Shown here: positions 1 to 9,937 of the stretch, one piece after another | Numbering within the stretch: position 1 is the first letter of the stretch | Layout: each line of letters starts with the position of its first letter | Assembly: GCA_029168955.1 (NCBI GenBank) | Contig: JAPDOI010000176.1 | Span: forward strand, 488,501 to 552,500 | Direction: 5' to 3' | From: Aplectana chamaeleonis | Lineage: Eukaryota; Nematoda; Chromadorea; Rhabditida; Cosmocercidae | DNA: 64,000 nucleotides | The notes under the pieces: model-generated | Told to the model about the DNA's origin: nothing | Database searches by the model: none | What the model saw: only the letters and a program-made list of their open reading frames with translations | Translations under genes and position numbers: made by a program

Positions 1-470
1 AGGTGAGAAAAAGTATGCGTCGACCGTTTATATGTATGCAAAGACGATTTGATAATTTCCACTGTAGGCGAAAATTGGGGGTCTGAGAGCGAAGCCCCCG
101 CGAGCTGTCAAGTGGTCCGGCATGACGGCTGGTTACTGTGTAATCATATGTCACTCGATGCAGTGATGATATGCTCAGAAGTACCACCAACCCGGCCCTC
201 AATCCCTACTTCCCAACCTTCATTTGATACCCTACTCGACCGCATGGATGCAGACCTCACATTTCCTTTCAGGAACACAATTTCGCAGTCCTCCGATATT
301 GAGTAGAAATAACGAAAAAAGATGAACAATGGAATGGGAAACCTTGAGGTCAGCGATATATTGCGCAACAAGCGAAACCTGACCGCGCCGCAAGCCGACG
401 CGATTTCCGCGGCCCTAGTTTTGAAATTTGCCTGTGAAGCAGATCAATCAGTGCCATAATTCCGCTGCAG
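1..470. other. Unassigned sequence at the window edge
   Basis: No recognised gene. Short overlapping open frames exist on both strands (49-306 plus, 144-371 minus), but neither resembles a known family and each shadows the other. The right part merges into the hAT-like end described next. Confidence 0.3.
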
Positions 471-594
471 TTAACGAACCCAAATTAACGTAAATTTAGG
501 ACTTTTTCGTTAAGCTTTAAGCCTTAAATTTCTTAAGAAAACCGCGTTAACCCGTTAATGCGTTAATATGTTAACGTTATAACACACAGCCCTG
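471..594. mobile_element. hAT-like element terminus with GTTAACG subterminal repeats
   Basis: Read on the minus strand this starts CAGGGCTGTGTGTTATAACG and then repeats the motif GTTAACG/GTTAACGC several times. A CAGGG start followed by short subterminal repeats matches the organisation of the better-defined hAT-type copy at 39080-41432. The other end is not in the window, so the family call is an inference from one terminus. Confidence 0.4.
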
Positions 595-1192
595 CTGTGC
601 ATGTTTAGAGAAGATGTTAAACATGGGCTGTCAGGTGCTGGGGATATTCGAATTTTGTTACACTTATACTACAGGGAATTTATTTGAGTAGAGATAATTC
701 ACATGTAACTTACATTGACGGAGATATATTTCAAGTATTTTGCTTTCGTCTCTTATATTACAAGTATTATGTTTTCACCATTGAAAACATATTACGTGCG
801 GAATTTGGCCTTCTAGCCTCAGAAAAATGAAAACATATTACATGTAGTATAAAAGGCCTGAATTAATATACATGTCATATAAATTGGCCAATGTATATTA
901 CTTGCAAATTATCTCGACCGATGTATGTTACATGTAATATATCGGTTCCTCGCTCGCAGGCCAAACGTCGTACGTATGTAATATGTTTTCGATGGTGAAA
1001 ACATAATACTTGTAACATAAGAGACGATTACATTATACTTGTTATACATCTCCGTCAATGTAAGTTACATGTGAATTATCTCTACTCAAGTAACTTACAT
1101 GTAGTATAAGTGTAACATAATTCAAATATCTCCAGCAACTGCTCAGAAAAATGAAAACATGTTACATGTAATATAAAGTGTAGGATACTTGA
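588..1192. repeat. Inverted repeat cluster with CATGTAA motifs
   Basis: About 640-820 is an imperfect reverse complement of about 950-1140. Both contain the same succession of features: a ttacacttatactac stretch, gagtagagataatt, a CATGTAACTTAC motif, and gttttcaccat. The segment 823-1141 reappears inverted at 1745-2064 in the middle of the neighbouring foldback element. No coding frame is supported. Confidence 0.6.
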
Positions 1193-2535
1193 GACATTCA
1201 AGTATATTACCTTTATATCGGATGTAACCTACACTTATTTCAGATGTAACATACACATATATTACATGTGACATGCACTTATATTACATGTAACATACAC
1301 TTATATTACATGTAACATGCACTTATATTACATGTAACATACACTTATATTTCATGTCACTTAATTAGAGCTGCAAGTTGAAGCTCGATGCTTCAGGGGT
1401 TGGAGCTGCAAGTTTCAGGCTACTGCTTCAGGTACGAATCAGCAAGCTTTTAGCTTTCTTAGACATCCCAGGAGCTGAAAGCTCGCTGCTTCATGACTGA
1501 AGCAGCAAGCTTGGATTCCACAGCTTCATTCAAGAAGCTGTGGGCTTAAGCTCGCTTCAAAAATATTGTATGTCGATCCCTGTAATCCTCCTCGCGATTA
1601 GCACGAACCATGAGGAGCAAGAGATCAACGACTCGGCCAGGGCGATTGACCACCCTGTCGAATGCCATTCCAATGGGCCTGCGCTCATGGCTAAGGTATG
1701 AGGCGGCCCGTGCAGGTTTGCAGAAGGTGTTCAGCATGGGCCCTCAGTTGCTGGAGATATTCCAATAATGTTACGCTTATACTACATGTAATTTACTTGA
1801 GTAGAGATAATTTACATGTAACTTACATTGACGGAGATGTATTACAAGTATATTGCAATCGTCTCTTATGTTACAAGTATTATGTTTTCACCATCGAAAG
1901 CATATTACGTGCGACGTTTGGTCTGCGAGCGAGGGACAGATATATTTCATGTAGCATACATCGGTCGAGATAATTTGCAAGTAATATACATAGGCCAATT
2001 TATATTACATGTATATTAATTCAAGCCTTTTTTTACATGTAATATGTTTTCATTTTTCTGAGTGAGGGCCCATGCTGAACACCTTCTGCAAACCTGCACA
2101 GCATACGGGCCACCTCATAACATAGCTATGAGCGCAGGCCCATTGTATTGACATTCGACGGGGTGGTCACTCGCCCTGGCCGAGCCGTTGATCTCTCGCT
2201 CCTCATTGGTCGTGTCAATCGTGGGGAGGATTAGGGGGATCAACATGCAATATTTTTGAAGCAAGCTTAAGCCCACTGATTCTTGTACGAAGCTGTGGGA
2301 TCCAAGCTTGCTGCTTCAGCCATGAAGCAGCGCGGTTTAAGCTCCTGGGATGTCCAAGAAAGCTTAAAGCTTGCTGATTCGTACCTGAAGCAGTAACTTG
2401 GAACTTACAGCTCCAACCCTTAATGCATCGAGCTTCAAATTGCAGCTCTAATTAAGTTACATCAAATATAAGTGTATGTTACATGTAATATAAGTGTAGG
2501 TTACATGCGATATAAAGGTAATATACTTGAATGTC
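1193..2535. mobile_element. Foldback transposon with about 0.5-kb inverted arms
   Basis: The outer termini are inverted copies: 1193 begins gacattcaagtatattacc and 2535 ends with its complement. The arms run about 1193-1745 and 2064-2535. They carry arrays of CATGTAATATAAGTG near the ends and AAGCTTGCTGCTTC-type motifs further in. The centre (1746-2063) is an inverted copy of 823-1141, so it looks like a nested insertion or a captured repeat. No transposase frame is present, and 1546-1737 is only a short chance open frame inside an arm. Confidence 0.65.
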
Positions 2536-2590
2536 CTAGCTCACTCTTTCAAGCCTCACAGAACGCTTCGATAAACATCAGCGGCACTAA

Positions 2591-2757
2591 CTAAGTTCCA
2601 TTCAGAGGACTATCCTTGTACCTTGGTGGTATCATGCCATTAGCATACTTGTATACACCATTCACCCAAGTTGAAAATTCTGGTTCTAACACATTATCCA
2701 TAAAAGAATCAGCTACCTTTCCTTCCCAAGAGCATCCGCCATGCAACACCGATTAGG
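2591..2757 (-). other. Possible 3' coding exon (weak)
   Basis: On the minus strand one frame stays open for about 50 codons and ends in TAG at 2593-2591. It includes the peptide EFSTWVNGVYKYANG followed by MIPPRYKDS. The composition is protein-like and differs from the AT-rich surroundings, but I recognise no family and see no convincing upstream acceptor in phase. It could be a relic exon or chance. Confidence 0.2.
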
Positions 2758-3339
2758 CAGCTCAACTTCCCAAGGCCGGTTGTCTTGTTTCGCTGAGCCA
2801 AATTAAACCGAGTCAGCCCTTGAATTTCTCTAAACAAAGATGCCTTCTTTATCGCTGTTTATCCGATGTTGTGCTGTACAAAGTTGTGCAAGGATGCTCA
2901 ACCCCGATTTCAGCGTGAGTTTGGTCCCGGCCCGCGAACGCTTAATTGAGAATTCGCTTTAGCTTATGAACAATAGGTCTCGACAGACATCCTGGTTGCT
3001 ACCTGTGTCTATTTCACCCTGGCACGTCGAGCCATCAGCAAATGGAGGCCATGGAATAGCGGAAACGTGATGTGTTAGAGGACTGCGAACAATCAACAGG
3101 ATCGTCCTCTAAAAACTCCCAAGAAGTGTTTTCAATCGCCTGAATGAGGTATAAAACAGAGGCAGAGAACATATTCGCTATAAAACTGTCGTTAGTTCGC
3201 TCGTATTAACAAGAAAATTGCGGATTACCTAAGGTGTTCTATAATTATGAAATAATCCTAAAAACGAAAAGTTGTGTTTTAAAAAAAAAGGTGCTTGTGT
3301 GATCTGGAACTATGAATATAATGGTGATCTGCCAGACTG
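2758..3339. other. No recognised feature
   Basis: I see no supported gene, tandem array or inverted repeat here. The distal end of the hAT-like copy that starts at about 3340 would be expected in this stretch but was not recognised. Confidence 0.3.
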
Positions 3340-3585
3340 ATTACTATAGTTTTGACAAAATGCCCCATTGATAACGGCAGGAAGTCGCGAAGTCGACAAG
3401 AAGTTCCGCTGAAGTCTATAGTCATTTTGTACCACACACCTCGAATAAACCACAGGGGAATATGTATCAATCCAAATGTAATTATTGTGTTGGAGCGCGA
3501 TTCGAATGACTTTTGCTTTTCTGACGAATTTTGGGATTGCTTACTGAAATATTTTTCATCTCGTTAGTCAGTAGTCGTTTGACGT
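3340..3585 (-). mobile_element. hAT-like element fragment, left of the RTE insertion
   Basis: This matches the reverse complement of about 39160-39330 in the hAT-type element at 39080. Shared landmarks are gtaccacacacctcgaat, ttggagcgcga and ttttgggattgcttac, followed by CGTTAGTC repeats. RTE copy A inserted here with a 13-bp target duplication (3573-3585 and 9860-9872). The rest of the same hAT copy is at 9873-9937. Confidence 0.6.
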
Positions 3586-3617
3586 GACTTGACTTACTTG
3601 ACTTAATCGGTTGGCTT

Positions 3618-4834
3618 TCGCCTGACGCGGGCATTCCCCATTTTCACCGAGGTGTGCCGTCCTAGTAGTCAGCCGTGTCCATTTTTCACGGTCTTCAGCC
3701 ACAATTCAAACAAATTCCATCCAACTGTCACTATTCCATTTACTGCGAAACAAAACATCGCGCCTGAACTGTCTTTCTATGCCGAGTGACTTCAATTCCT
3801 CTTTAACCACATCCGTCCAGAACATGCGCCTACGTCCAGGTTTACTGGCCGTTTCCAGACAGGATTTGGAAGCATTCTTAGAGCGTGTTGTCCGAGACGA
3901 TCCGACGTTTTTTCATAATATATGCCCGAACAGTCGAAGTCGACTTTCCAAAGCTGCTTGGGGGAGCGTTGGGAGATGCTGGCACCTCCCTCGTGTCAAG
4001 CGTTGACGTACTGCGTCGATTTCCTTGTAAAGGTCTTCGTTGTGGCATACACGCGGCCAGCAATATCCAAGCAAACGCCTAAAAAGCTTCCTCTATGTGC
4101 AATCCAACCTTTACATCTGCGTCTTCGGTGCTGCCCACGTCTCCGATCCGTACATCATGATAGGGCGAATAGCGGATAGGTAGACGCGCAACTTGACTTC
4201 CTTTGCGATGGGGGTAGACCACAAGCACTTGATTAGAGAATTGAATGCAGACGTAGCTTTCGCACATCGTTGTCGAATATCTGCTGCATAACTACCATCG
4301 TTCTTCAGCGAACAGCCCAAAGATCAGAAATCATGCACCAGTTCGATACGCTGTCCGTCCACACAAACTCCCGTTGAAGGAATCTGGGAGACCCACATCT
4401 GCTTGCATTTGTCGGGACGAAGACGAAGTCCATAGGCTGCGGCATACTCCGAAACGAGGTTCACAATGCTTTGCAGTCTTGTGTTGTTTTAAGCGAATAA
4501 ACAATGTCGTCGGCGTACTCCACGTCGACAAGGGAGCGTCCTGATAGTGTTGGGATCCCATACGCAGGAAACTGTTCTGCAACTCTATGCATGATATCAT
4601 CAACGGCGAAGTTGAAAAGAAAAGGTCCTGCTACGGCTCTTTGCCTTACTCCTGTTTTCACCTCAAAAGCTGACGTAAATCCGACAGGTGTACGAACTGC
4701 TGCTGTTGTTCCTCTGTTCATGTCCTCGACTAACCGAACATACTTTTCCGGGATTCCATCTGCTCGCAGAGCATTGAGCAATCAATCACGATGACGAGAG
4801 TCGAATGCGGCTTCGAAGTCTAAAAAGCGAACTG
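3618..4834 (-). pseudogene. RTE copy A: C-terminal reverse-transcriptase part
   Basis: This continues copy A beyond the foldback. Motif A (FLDFEAAFDS) is at about 4830-4790. The catalytic YADD is at 4517-4506. The C-terminal YLSAIRPIMMYGSETWAAPK region follows at about 4200-4130. Several frameshifts split it into short open segments (4781-4461, 4603-4331, 4320-4111, 4267-4079), and the terminal stop seen in copies B and C is mutated away. Confidence 0.8.
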
Positions 4835-5703
4835 TACAATACCCACCTAAGTTTTGGCAAAAGGCGAAAAAGCGCGGAAATTCGCTTTTTCGTCTTTTGA
4901 TCATAACTCGCTTCAGAGTGAACGATTTTCAAATTTGAAGACAGTTTTGGAATCAGCATTGATCCCTCTTTCTTTTTGATCGATACGTGGCTTACTCTGA
5001 AACAATGCATATAGGTTGACAAAATCAATCGAGTGGGTGAGTACGAGCTGCTGAAATGTGTGACTGGGTCTACTCTAGTTTATTCGAATATTCGGTTCAG
5101 CTTTTCTTTTCATTTTAAAATTTGTATCTTTTTATATTTTCAATTCTTTGAAAATTTAATCTCACTCTTCCTCTAGGTAATATTTATTAGCTATTCATTC
5201 AGTTATTTGCTTGAAACTTTTTTGGTTCTTAAATATTTTGGTTTTTCTATTTGTATTTAATACTTATTTCAATGTGCTTTATTGGATTTTTTATACGAAT
5301 TTTCACTGTAATTTGAATACTTTATAATTCAGTTTGATTACTATAACTATCGCTTTATCTGGAAAATGATTTCAATAACAACGATAAAATATTATTCGGA
5401 TATGAATCGTTTCAACTTTGACTTCAGACGAACAATTCATAACACTGAACACTTTTAGAGTCTTTGATGTAGGAGCAAATTCAAGTTTCAATTGTTTGTG
5501 TCAATATTAAAAATTTCTTGGAGTTATTATTTTCAAAATCCGAAATTACCATTCGTCGCCCTGATTTCAAGAATTTTTTCAAGTTTGTGAAAACAGTTAT
5601 TTTTGAAGTAGTTATGACATATTTCACCCTTCCACGAAGTTGAAATTCTTCAGAATCTATGAAACTTCAACCTGAAAACATTACCACTCGATTCTTGTCG
5701 TAT

Positions 5704-5905
5704 TGTGAATTTCGAAAGTGTCTCCATACCTGGGAAACAGTCAAGATTTACTGATCCTGCCTGGTTTTGGATGAACTCCGCGCTGGCAATGGTCCCCTTA
5801 ACTTCCTGCGCCTCCACTACTTCCTCTATCTCTCTGTTCCTCTCGGGACGGTCTAACGCACTCCTCGCTCGAAGACAGTCGGAAAGGGATTGAATTTGAG
5901 CAGCG
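5704..5905 (-). other. Coding-like segment in the left foldback arm (mirror copy at 6590-6785)
   Basis: On the minus strand one frame reads through acidic and amphipathic sequence including REIEEVVEAQEVKG, then SAEFIQNQAGSVNLDCFPG. The same segment occurs inverted in the right arm, there on the plus strand, with only a few differences. It might be a captured host exon or a relic of an element protein. I recognise no family, and no complete gene surrounds it. Confidence 0.3.
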
Positions 5906-6880
5906 AAGATGGGCTAGAAAGACAGCGGTGGAAGGTGCGGTCCTTGGAAACCAATGTTTCGGAAAGCATAATGGGTGGCTTCTGCAATGTTGGTGTATGG
6001 GGACGAGATAAAAGTAGTTGACGGTATGGGGGGCTGTTTTTCGGACAGCCTCGGAGGCTTAGAAAATAAAGTTTAACTGTGTGGGTGGCCAACATCATAC
6101 GCGCATTTAGAGAAAATCGGAACAGGAACTAGCTCTATGGGTTGTCCTTTCCTGGGATTCCAGTCCCGTTCTCGAACTGTGCTATCGGTGAGTGAATCCT
6201 TAGTCGCAGACCATCCAGAAACCGACGCGCGGCCGCGGCGCATCACCGCACTGATGACTCCACCAAGCAAAAGGTGTGACTCAACCAACTAACTGCTCTT
6301 CGACAATTGCGGTCAGGAATTATTGAATACAAGGAGAAGGATCGGAATATGGAATTTTCATTTTCTCAATTTCATAAAAATCACCCGCGAGCATTGCACC
6401 CACACGGATAAATGCTTTCTTTTCTGAACCCTCCGAGGCTGTCCGAAAAACAGCCCCCCATACCGTCAACTACTTTTATCTCGTCCCCATACACCAACAT
6501 TGCAGAAGCCACCCATTATGCTTTCGGAACATTGGTTTTCCGACGACCGCACCTTCCACCGCTGTCTTTCTAGCCCATCTTCGCTGCTCAAATTCAATCC
6601 CTTTCCGGGACTGTCTTCGAGCGAGGAGTGCGTTAGACCGTCGAGAGGAACAGGTAGATAGAGTGAAAGTAGTGGAGGCGCAGGCAGCTAAGGGGACCAC
6701 TGCCAGCGCGGAGTTCATCCAAAACCAGGCAGGTTCAGTAAATCTTGACTGTTTCCCAGGTATGGAGACAGTTTCGAAATTCACAATACGACAAGAATCG
6801 AGTGGTAATGTTTTCAGGTTGAAGTTTCATAGATTCTGAAGAATTTCAACTTCGTGGAAGGGTGAAATATGTCATAACTA

Positions 6881-7041
6881 CAGTTCACCTCCGCACTGCC
6901 GTTCAGTCCGCAAAGTGCACGCTGATTGCGAAATCGTGGTGCGGCGCGGTTGCAAGTATCCTCAGACAGAGATGTGGGATCACCCGAGCGCTTTTTGCCT
7001 TTGGTGCCCGGATGATCCCACCCCAGTGCGGAGGTGAACTG
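6881..7041. mobile_element. 161-bp MITE nested in the right foldback arm
   Basis: The termini CAGTTCACCTCCGCACTG and its inverted copy are perfect over 18 bp. A TA duplication sits at 6879-6880 and 7042-7043. The left foldback arm at about 5610 preserves the uninterrupted target, so the insertion and its boundaries are directly visible. This is the youngest event in the hAT, RTE, foldback, MITE nest. Confidence 0.9.
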
Positions 7042-7820
7042 TACTTCAAAAAATAACTGTTTTCACAAACTTGAAAAAATTCTAGAAATCAGGGCGACGA
7101 ATGGTAATTTCGGATTTTGAAAATAATAACTCCAAGAAATTTTTAATATTGACACAAACAATTGAAACTTGAATTTGCTCCTACATCGAAGACTCTAAAA
7201 GTTTTCAGTGTTATGAATTGTTCGTCAGAAGTCAAAGTTGAAACGATTCATATCCGAATAATATTTTATCGTTGTTATTGAAATCATTTTCCAGATAAAG
7301 CGATAGTTATAGTAATCAAACTGAACTATAAAGTATTCAAATTACAGTGAAAATTCGTATAAAAAATCCAATAAAGCAAATTGAAACAAGTATTAAATAC
7401 AAATAGAAAAACCAAAATATTTATGAACCAAAGAGTTTCAAGCAAATAACTGAATGAATAGCTAACAAATAATACCTAGAGGAATAGTGAGATTAAATTT
7501 TTGAAGAATTGAAAATATAAAAAATACAAATTGTAAAATGAAAAGAAAAACTGGACCGAATATTCGAATAAACTAGAGTAGACCCAGTCACACATTTCAG
7601 CAGCTCATACTCACCCACTCGATTGATTGTGTCAACCCTATATGCATTGTTTCAGAGTAAGCCACGTATCGATCAAAAAGAAAGAGGGATCAATGCTGAT
7701 TCCAAAACTGTCTTCGAATTTGAAAATCGTTCCCTTTGAAGCGAGTTATGATCAAAAGACGAAAAAGCGAATTTCCGCGCTTTTTTCGCCTTTTTGCCAA
7801 AACTTAGGGTGGATATTGTA

Positions 7821-8796
7821 ATGGCTTCGAATACCGCTGCCACGATTCAATTACTCTTCTCACGACGAACACTTGGTCGATGGTCAATCTTCTAGGTCGA
7901 AAATCGGCTTGCTCATTTCTGGTCGTTCCTTCACGATGTTTGATAAGTCGCTCGAGAATGATACGTTCTAAAACCTTGTACATGACACGAAGTAGAGAGA
8001 TTCCTCTGTAGTTCTTGGCATCCGTGACGTATAGCTTCTTGTGAAGAGGTACGATGATCGCATGTCTCCACGAATCGGGTATCCTTTCGCTCATCCATAT
8101 AGCACGGATGGTGTTGGTCATTTCACGAATCCCAGACGGAGGAAGAGCTTTCAGCATTTCAGCAGTGATGTTGTCATCTCCACCTGCCTTTCCATTCTTC
8201 ATTTTCCGGACACAATCCAAAACTTCAGATTCAGTCGGCGGTTCCTCACTGACATCGTAATGTGCTCTCTGAACAGGCGGTAGCTCAGGTACTGATGGTC
8301 CTGGACAATTCAGTAATGAACTGAAGTAATCCTTCCATATTGGCAGCCTCGCATCACCAACTGCAACTCCATTGGTAGTGTTTAAGACAGGAGAACATCT
8401 CTTCATCTTCCCGCTATACAGTCGCAGCAACGTGTAGGCCTTCCTCAGATTCTTCTCCTCCCAAGCCTTCTCGAACTCCTTAGCTCTAAACGTCCACTCT
8501 CGTTCGCGGTCACTTTGACGCTGCCGATTCAACTTCCTCCTCTTACGCTTCTCCTCCACGAAGTTTCCTGGAGTTCGGAGAGCACATACCTTGTTGTAAG
8601 TGGACGTCGTTTCCTATGAGACGTATGCGAACTTCTTCTTAGGCTGTGCAACTGGGAGTGCCTCTTTCGAAGCGTCCGGGATGCACTTGACAAAAGAATC
8701 CGCATCGCAAAGTTTCTTCTTCGTCCGTACTCCGATGTGAATAGAAACGCACTGTCGAAAAATCCTTTTGCATTCTTCATCTCTGAGACTTGTCAT
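7821..8796 (-). pseudogene. RTE copy A: linker and N-terminal reverse-transcriptase part
   Basis: Open segments at 8796-8614 (starting MTSLRDEECKRIF) and 8559-7821 are in different frames, so at least one indel lies between them. The second segment contains KNYRGISLLRVMYKVLERII and a degenerate RTIDQVFVVRR region, the RT fingers conserved across RTE elements. The frame runs into the foldback insertion immediately after SKPLQ, just upstream of RT motif A, which lies on the far side at about 4830. Confidence 0.8.
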
Positions 8797-8893
8797 GTCA
8801 ATCCTCTAGAGAGGCAGAGCCACTCGCTTCCTCTCATGAATCCTCGCAGTGAATTTCAACAGAACAGGACGGTGATCCGAATCGAATGCTACA

Positions 8894-9642
8894 TTTCACA
8901 CAGCTCTAGATCTTCGAATGTCCGACACTGGATTATTCCTCGTCAGTACGTAGTCAAGCTGTAGTTTCAAAGTTGTCATCTTCCGCTTCCGCTGCTCTTC
9001 TGGAGATAGCTGGGTTGGTCCCTGCCACGTAAGCTGATGGCGGCGATGATTCCTCTTGAATGTCGATGCAATAATCAGACCACTGCGTTCACAAACGTCG
9101 ACAAGGCGGTAGCCATTGTCCGATGTTTGCTCCACTGGGTAGAACCATTTACCGAGTACTACGGGTTCCTGATCAAATCCCATCTTCGCATTTGCGTCAA
9201 TCCCCACGACAACAGCATGTTGACAAGGTATCCTGGCCAGCAACGTATTGAGTTCCTCATAGAACGCATCCTTCGAATTGTCCTCGGCAGTTTCAGTGGG
9301 CGCATGAGCACTCACTATCCACAGATTGAATCCTATGTGATCCCGCAGTCGTATGAATGCATTCCGGCACGACGTTGAGCCAAACTCCTTGACCATACCA
9401 TTGAAATCCTTCCTTACAGCTATTGCACAGCCTCCCACTCTCCTATCGTCAGCGTTACCGCAGTAGATGGTGTACTCTCCGACAATGATGACGGGTCCAT
9501 CCTTGAGGCGGGTTTCCTGCAAAGCAGCAAACGGTGCATGGAAATAGCTCAGCAGTCTGGATAGCGCAGTTTTTTGGATACCACTCGACAGCGATCGACA
9601 GTTCAGAGTGGCAAAATTGTGGCTTGTAGCCAACGACTCCAT
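8894..9642 (-). pseudogene. RTE copy A: AP-type endonuclease domain
   Basis: The frame begins with ATG at 9642 (MESLATSHNFATLNCRSLSS) and stays open for 248 codons. It shows endonuclease/exonuclease/phosphatase-fold signatures expected of RTE elements: the N-terminal NCRSL, LQETRLKD with the metal-binding glutamate, and DANAK. The frame stops at a TGA where copies B and C have TGG in AVWDVAF, so this is a nonsense mutation, just before the SDHRPVL catalytic histidine motif. In an active element this domain nicks target DNA for target-primed reverse transcription. Confidence 0.85.
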
Positions 9643-9872
9643 GAACTCCTTGGTACGGATCCCAAGGTGTTATGGACCAGAGGCCTTAGTGTGCCGGACA
9701 GCGACACCTTTATGCAATGTATGGGATGCTTTCGCGATATAGTTGTGCACGCTATATCGCTCGAACGTTTCCTGTGTACACTCAAACGTCTGCTGGGTTC
9801 AGTAGAAGCAGGGGCACCAACGAGCAGGTACCAACTTGCATACACACCCCCAAGTATACAGTCGTTTGACGT

Positions 9873-9937
9873 AACACTCAAAAAGCTCGTTAGTCCTTAA
9901 AATCGTTAGTCGTTAGTCGTAATGACGCACATCCCTG
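9873..9937. mobile_element. hAT-like element terminus right of RTE copy A
   Basis: The stretch ends in acgcacatccctg and contains CGTTAGTCGTTAGTCG repeats. On the complementary strand it starts CAGGGATGTGCGTCATTACG, almost the same as the left end of the element at 39080. It continues the hAT fragment at 3340-3585, from which it is separated by RTE copy A. Confidence 0.7.

Larger units (their letters stand above)
4837..7818. mobile_element. 2.98-kb foldback element inserted in RTE copy A
   Basis: The ends are inverted copies starting CAATACCCACCTAAGTTTTG (left) and CAATATCCACCCTAAGTTTT (right complement). They are flanked by a TA duplication (4835-4836, 7819-7820), and the uninterrupted RTE sequence in copies B and C gives the empty site. 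Arms run about 4837-6062 and 6425-7818, roughly 1.2 kb each, and align almost throughout. A loop of about 360 bp (6063-6424) separates them. The TA site and CAATACC ends suggest mobilisation by a Tc1/mariner-type transposase. No transposase frame is present. Confidence 0.85.
3586..9859 (-). mobile_element. RTE-clade non-LTR retrotransposon copy A, split by a foldback element
   Basis: This is a minus-strand copy of the element seen intact in layout at 55813-59091. The 3' end is at 3586 with the short tail GACTTGACTTACTTGAC; the 5' end is near 9859 after GTGTGTATGCAAG. The 13-bp target duplication agtcgtttgacgt flanks it. Foldback 4837-7818 interrupts the RT region with a TA duplication. Without that insert the copy is about 3.29 kb, matching copy B. 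Substitutions and frame breaks are more numerous than in B and C, so this looks like the oldest of the three. Confidence 0.9.

Noticed and set aside
9037..9378. Plus-strand frame of 113 codons opposite the copy A endonuclease
   Set aside because: Antisense shadow of the endonuclease frame; the same shadow appears at 56289-56540 opposite copy B.
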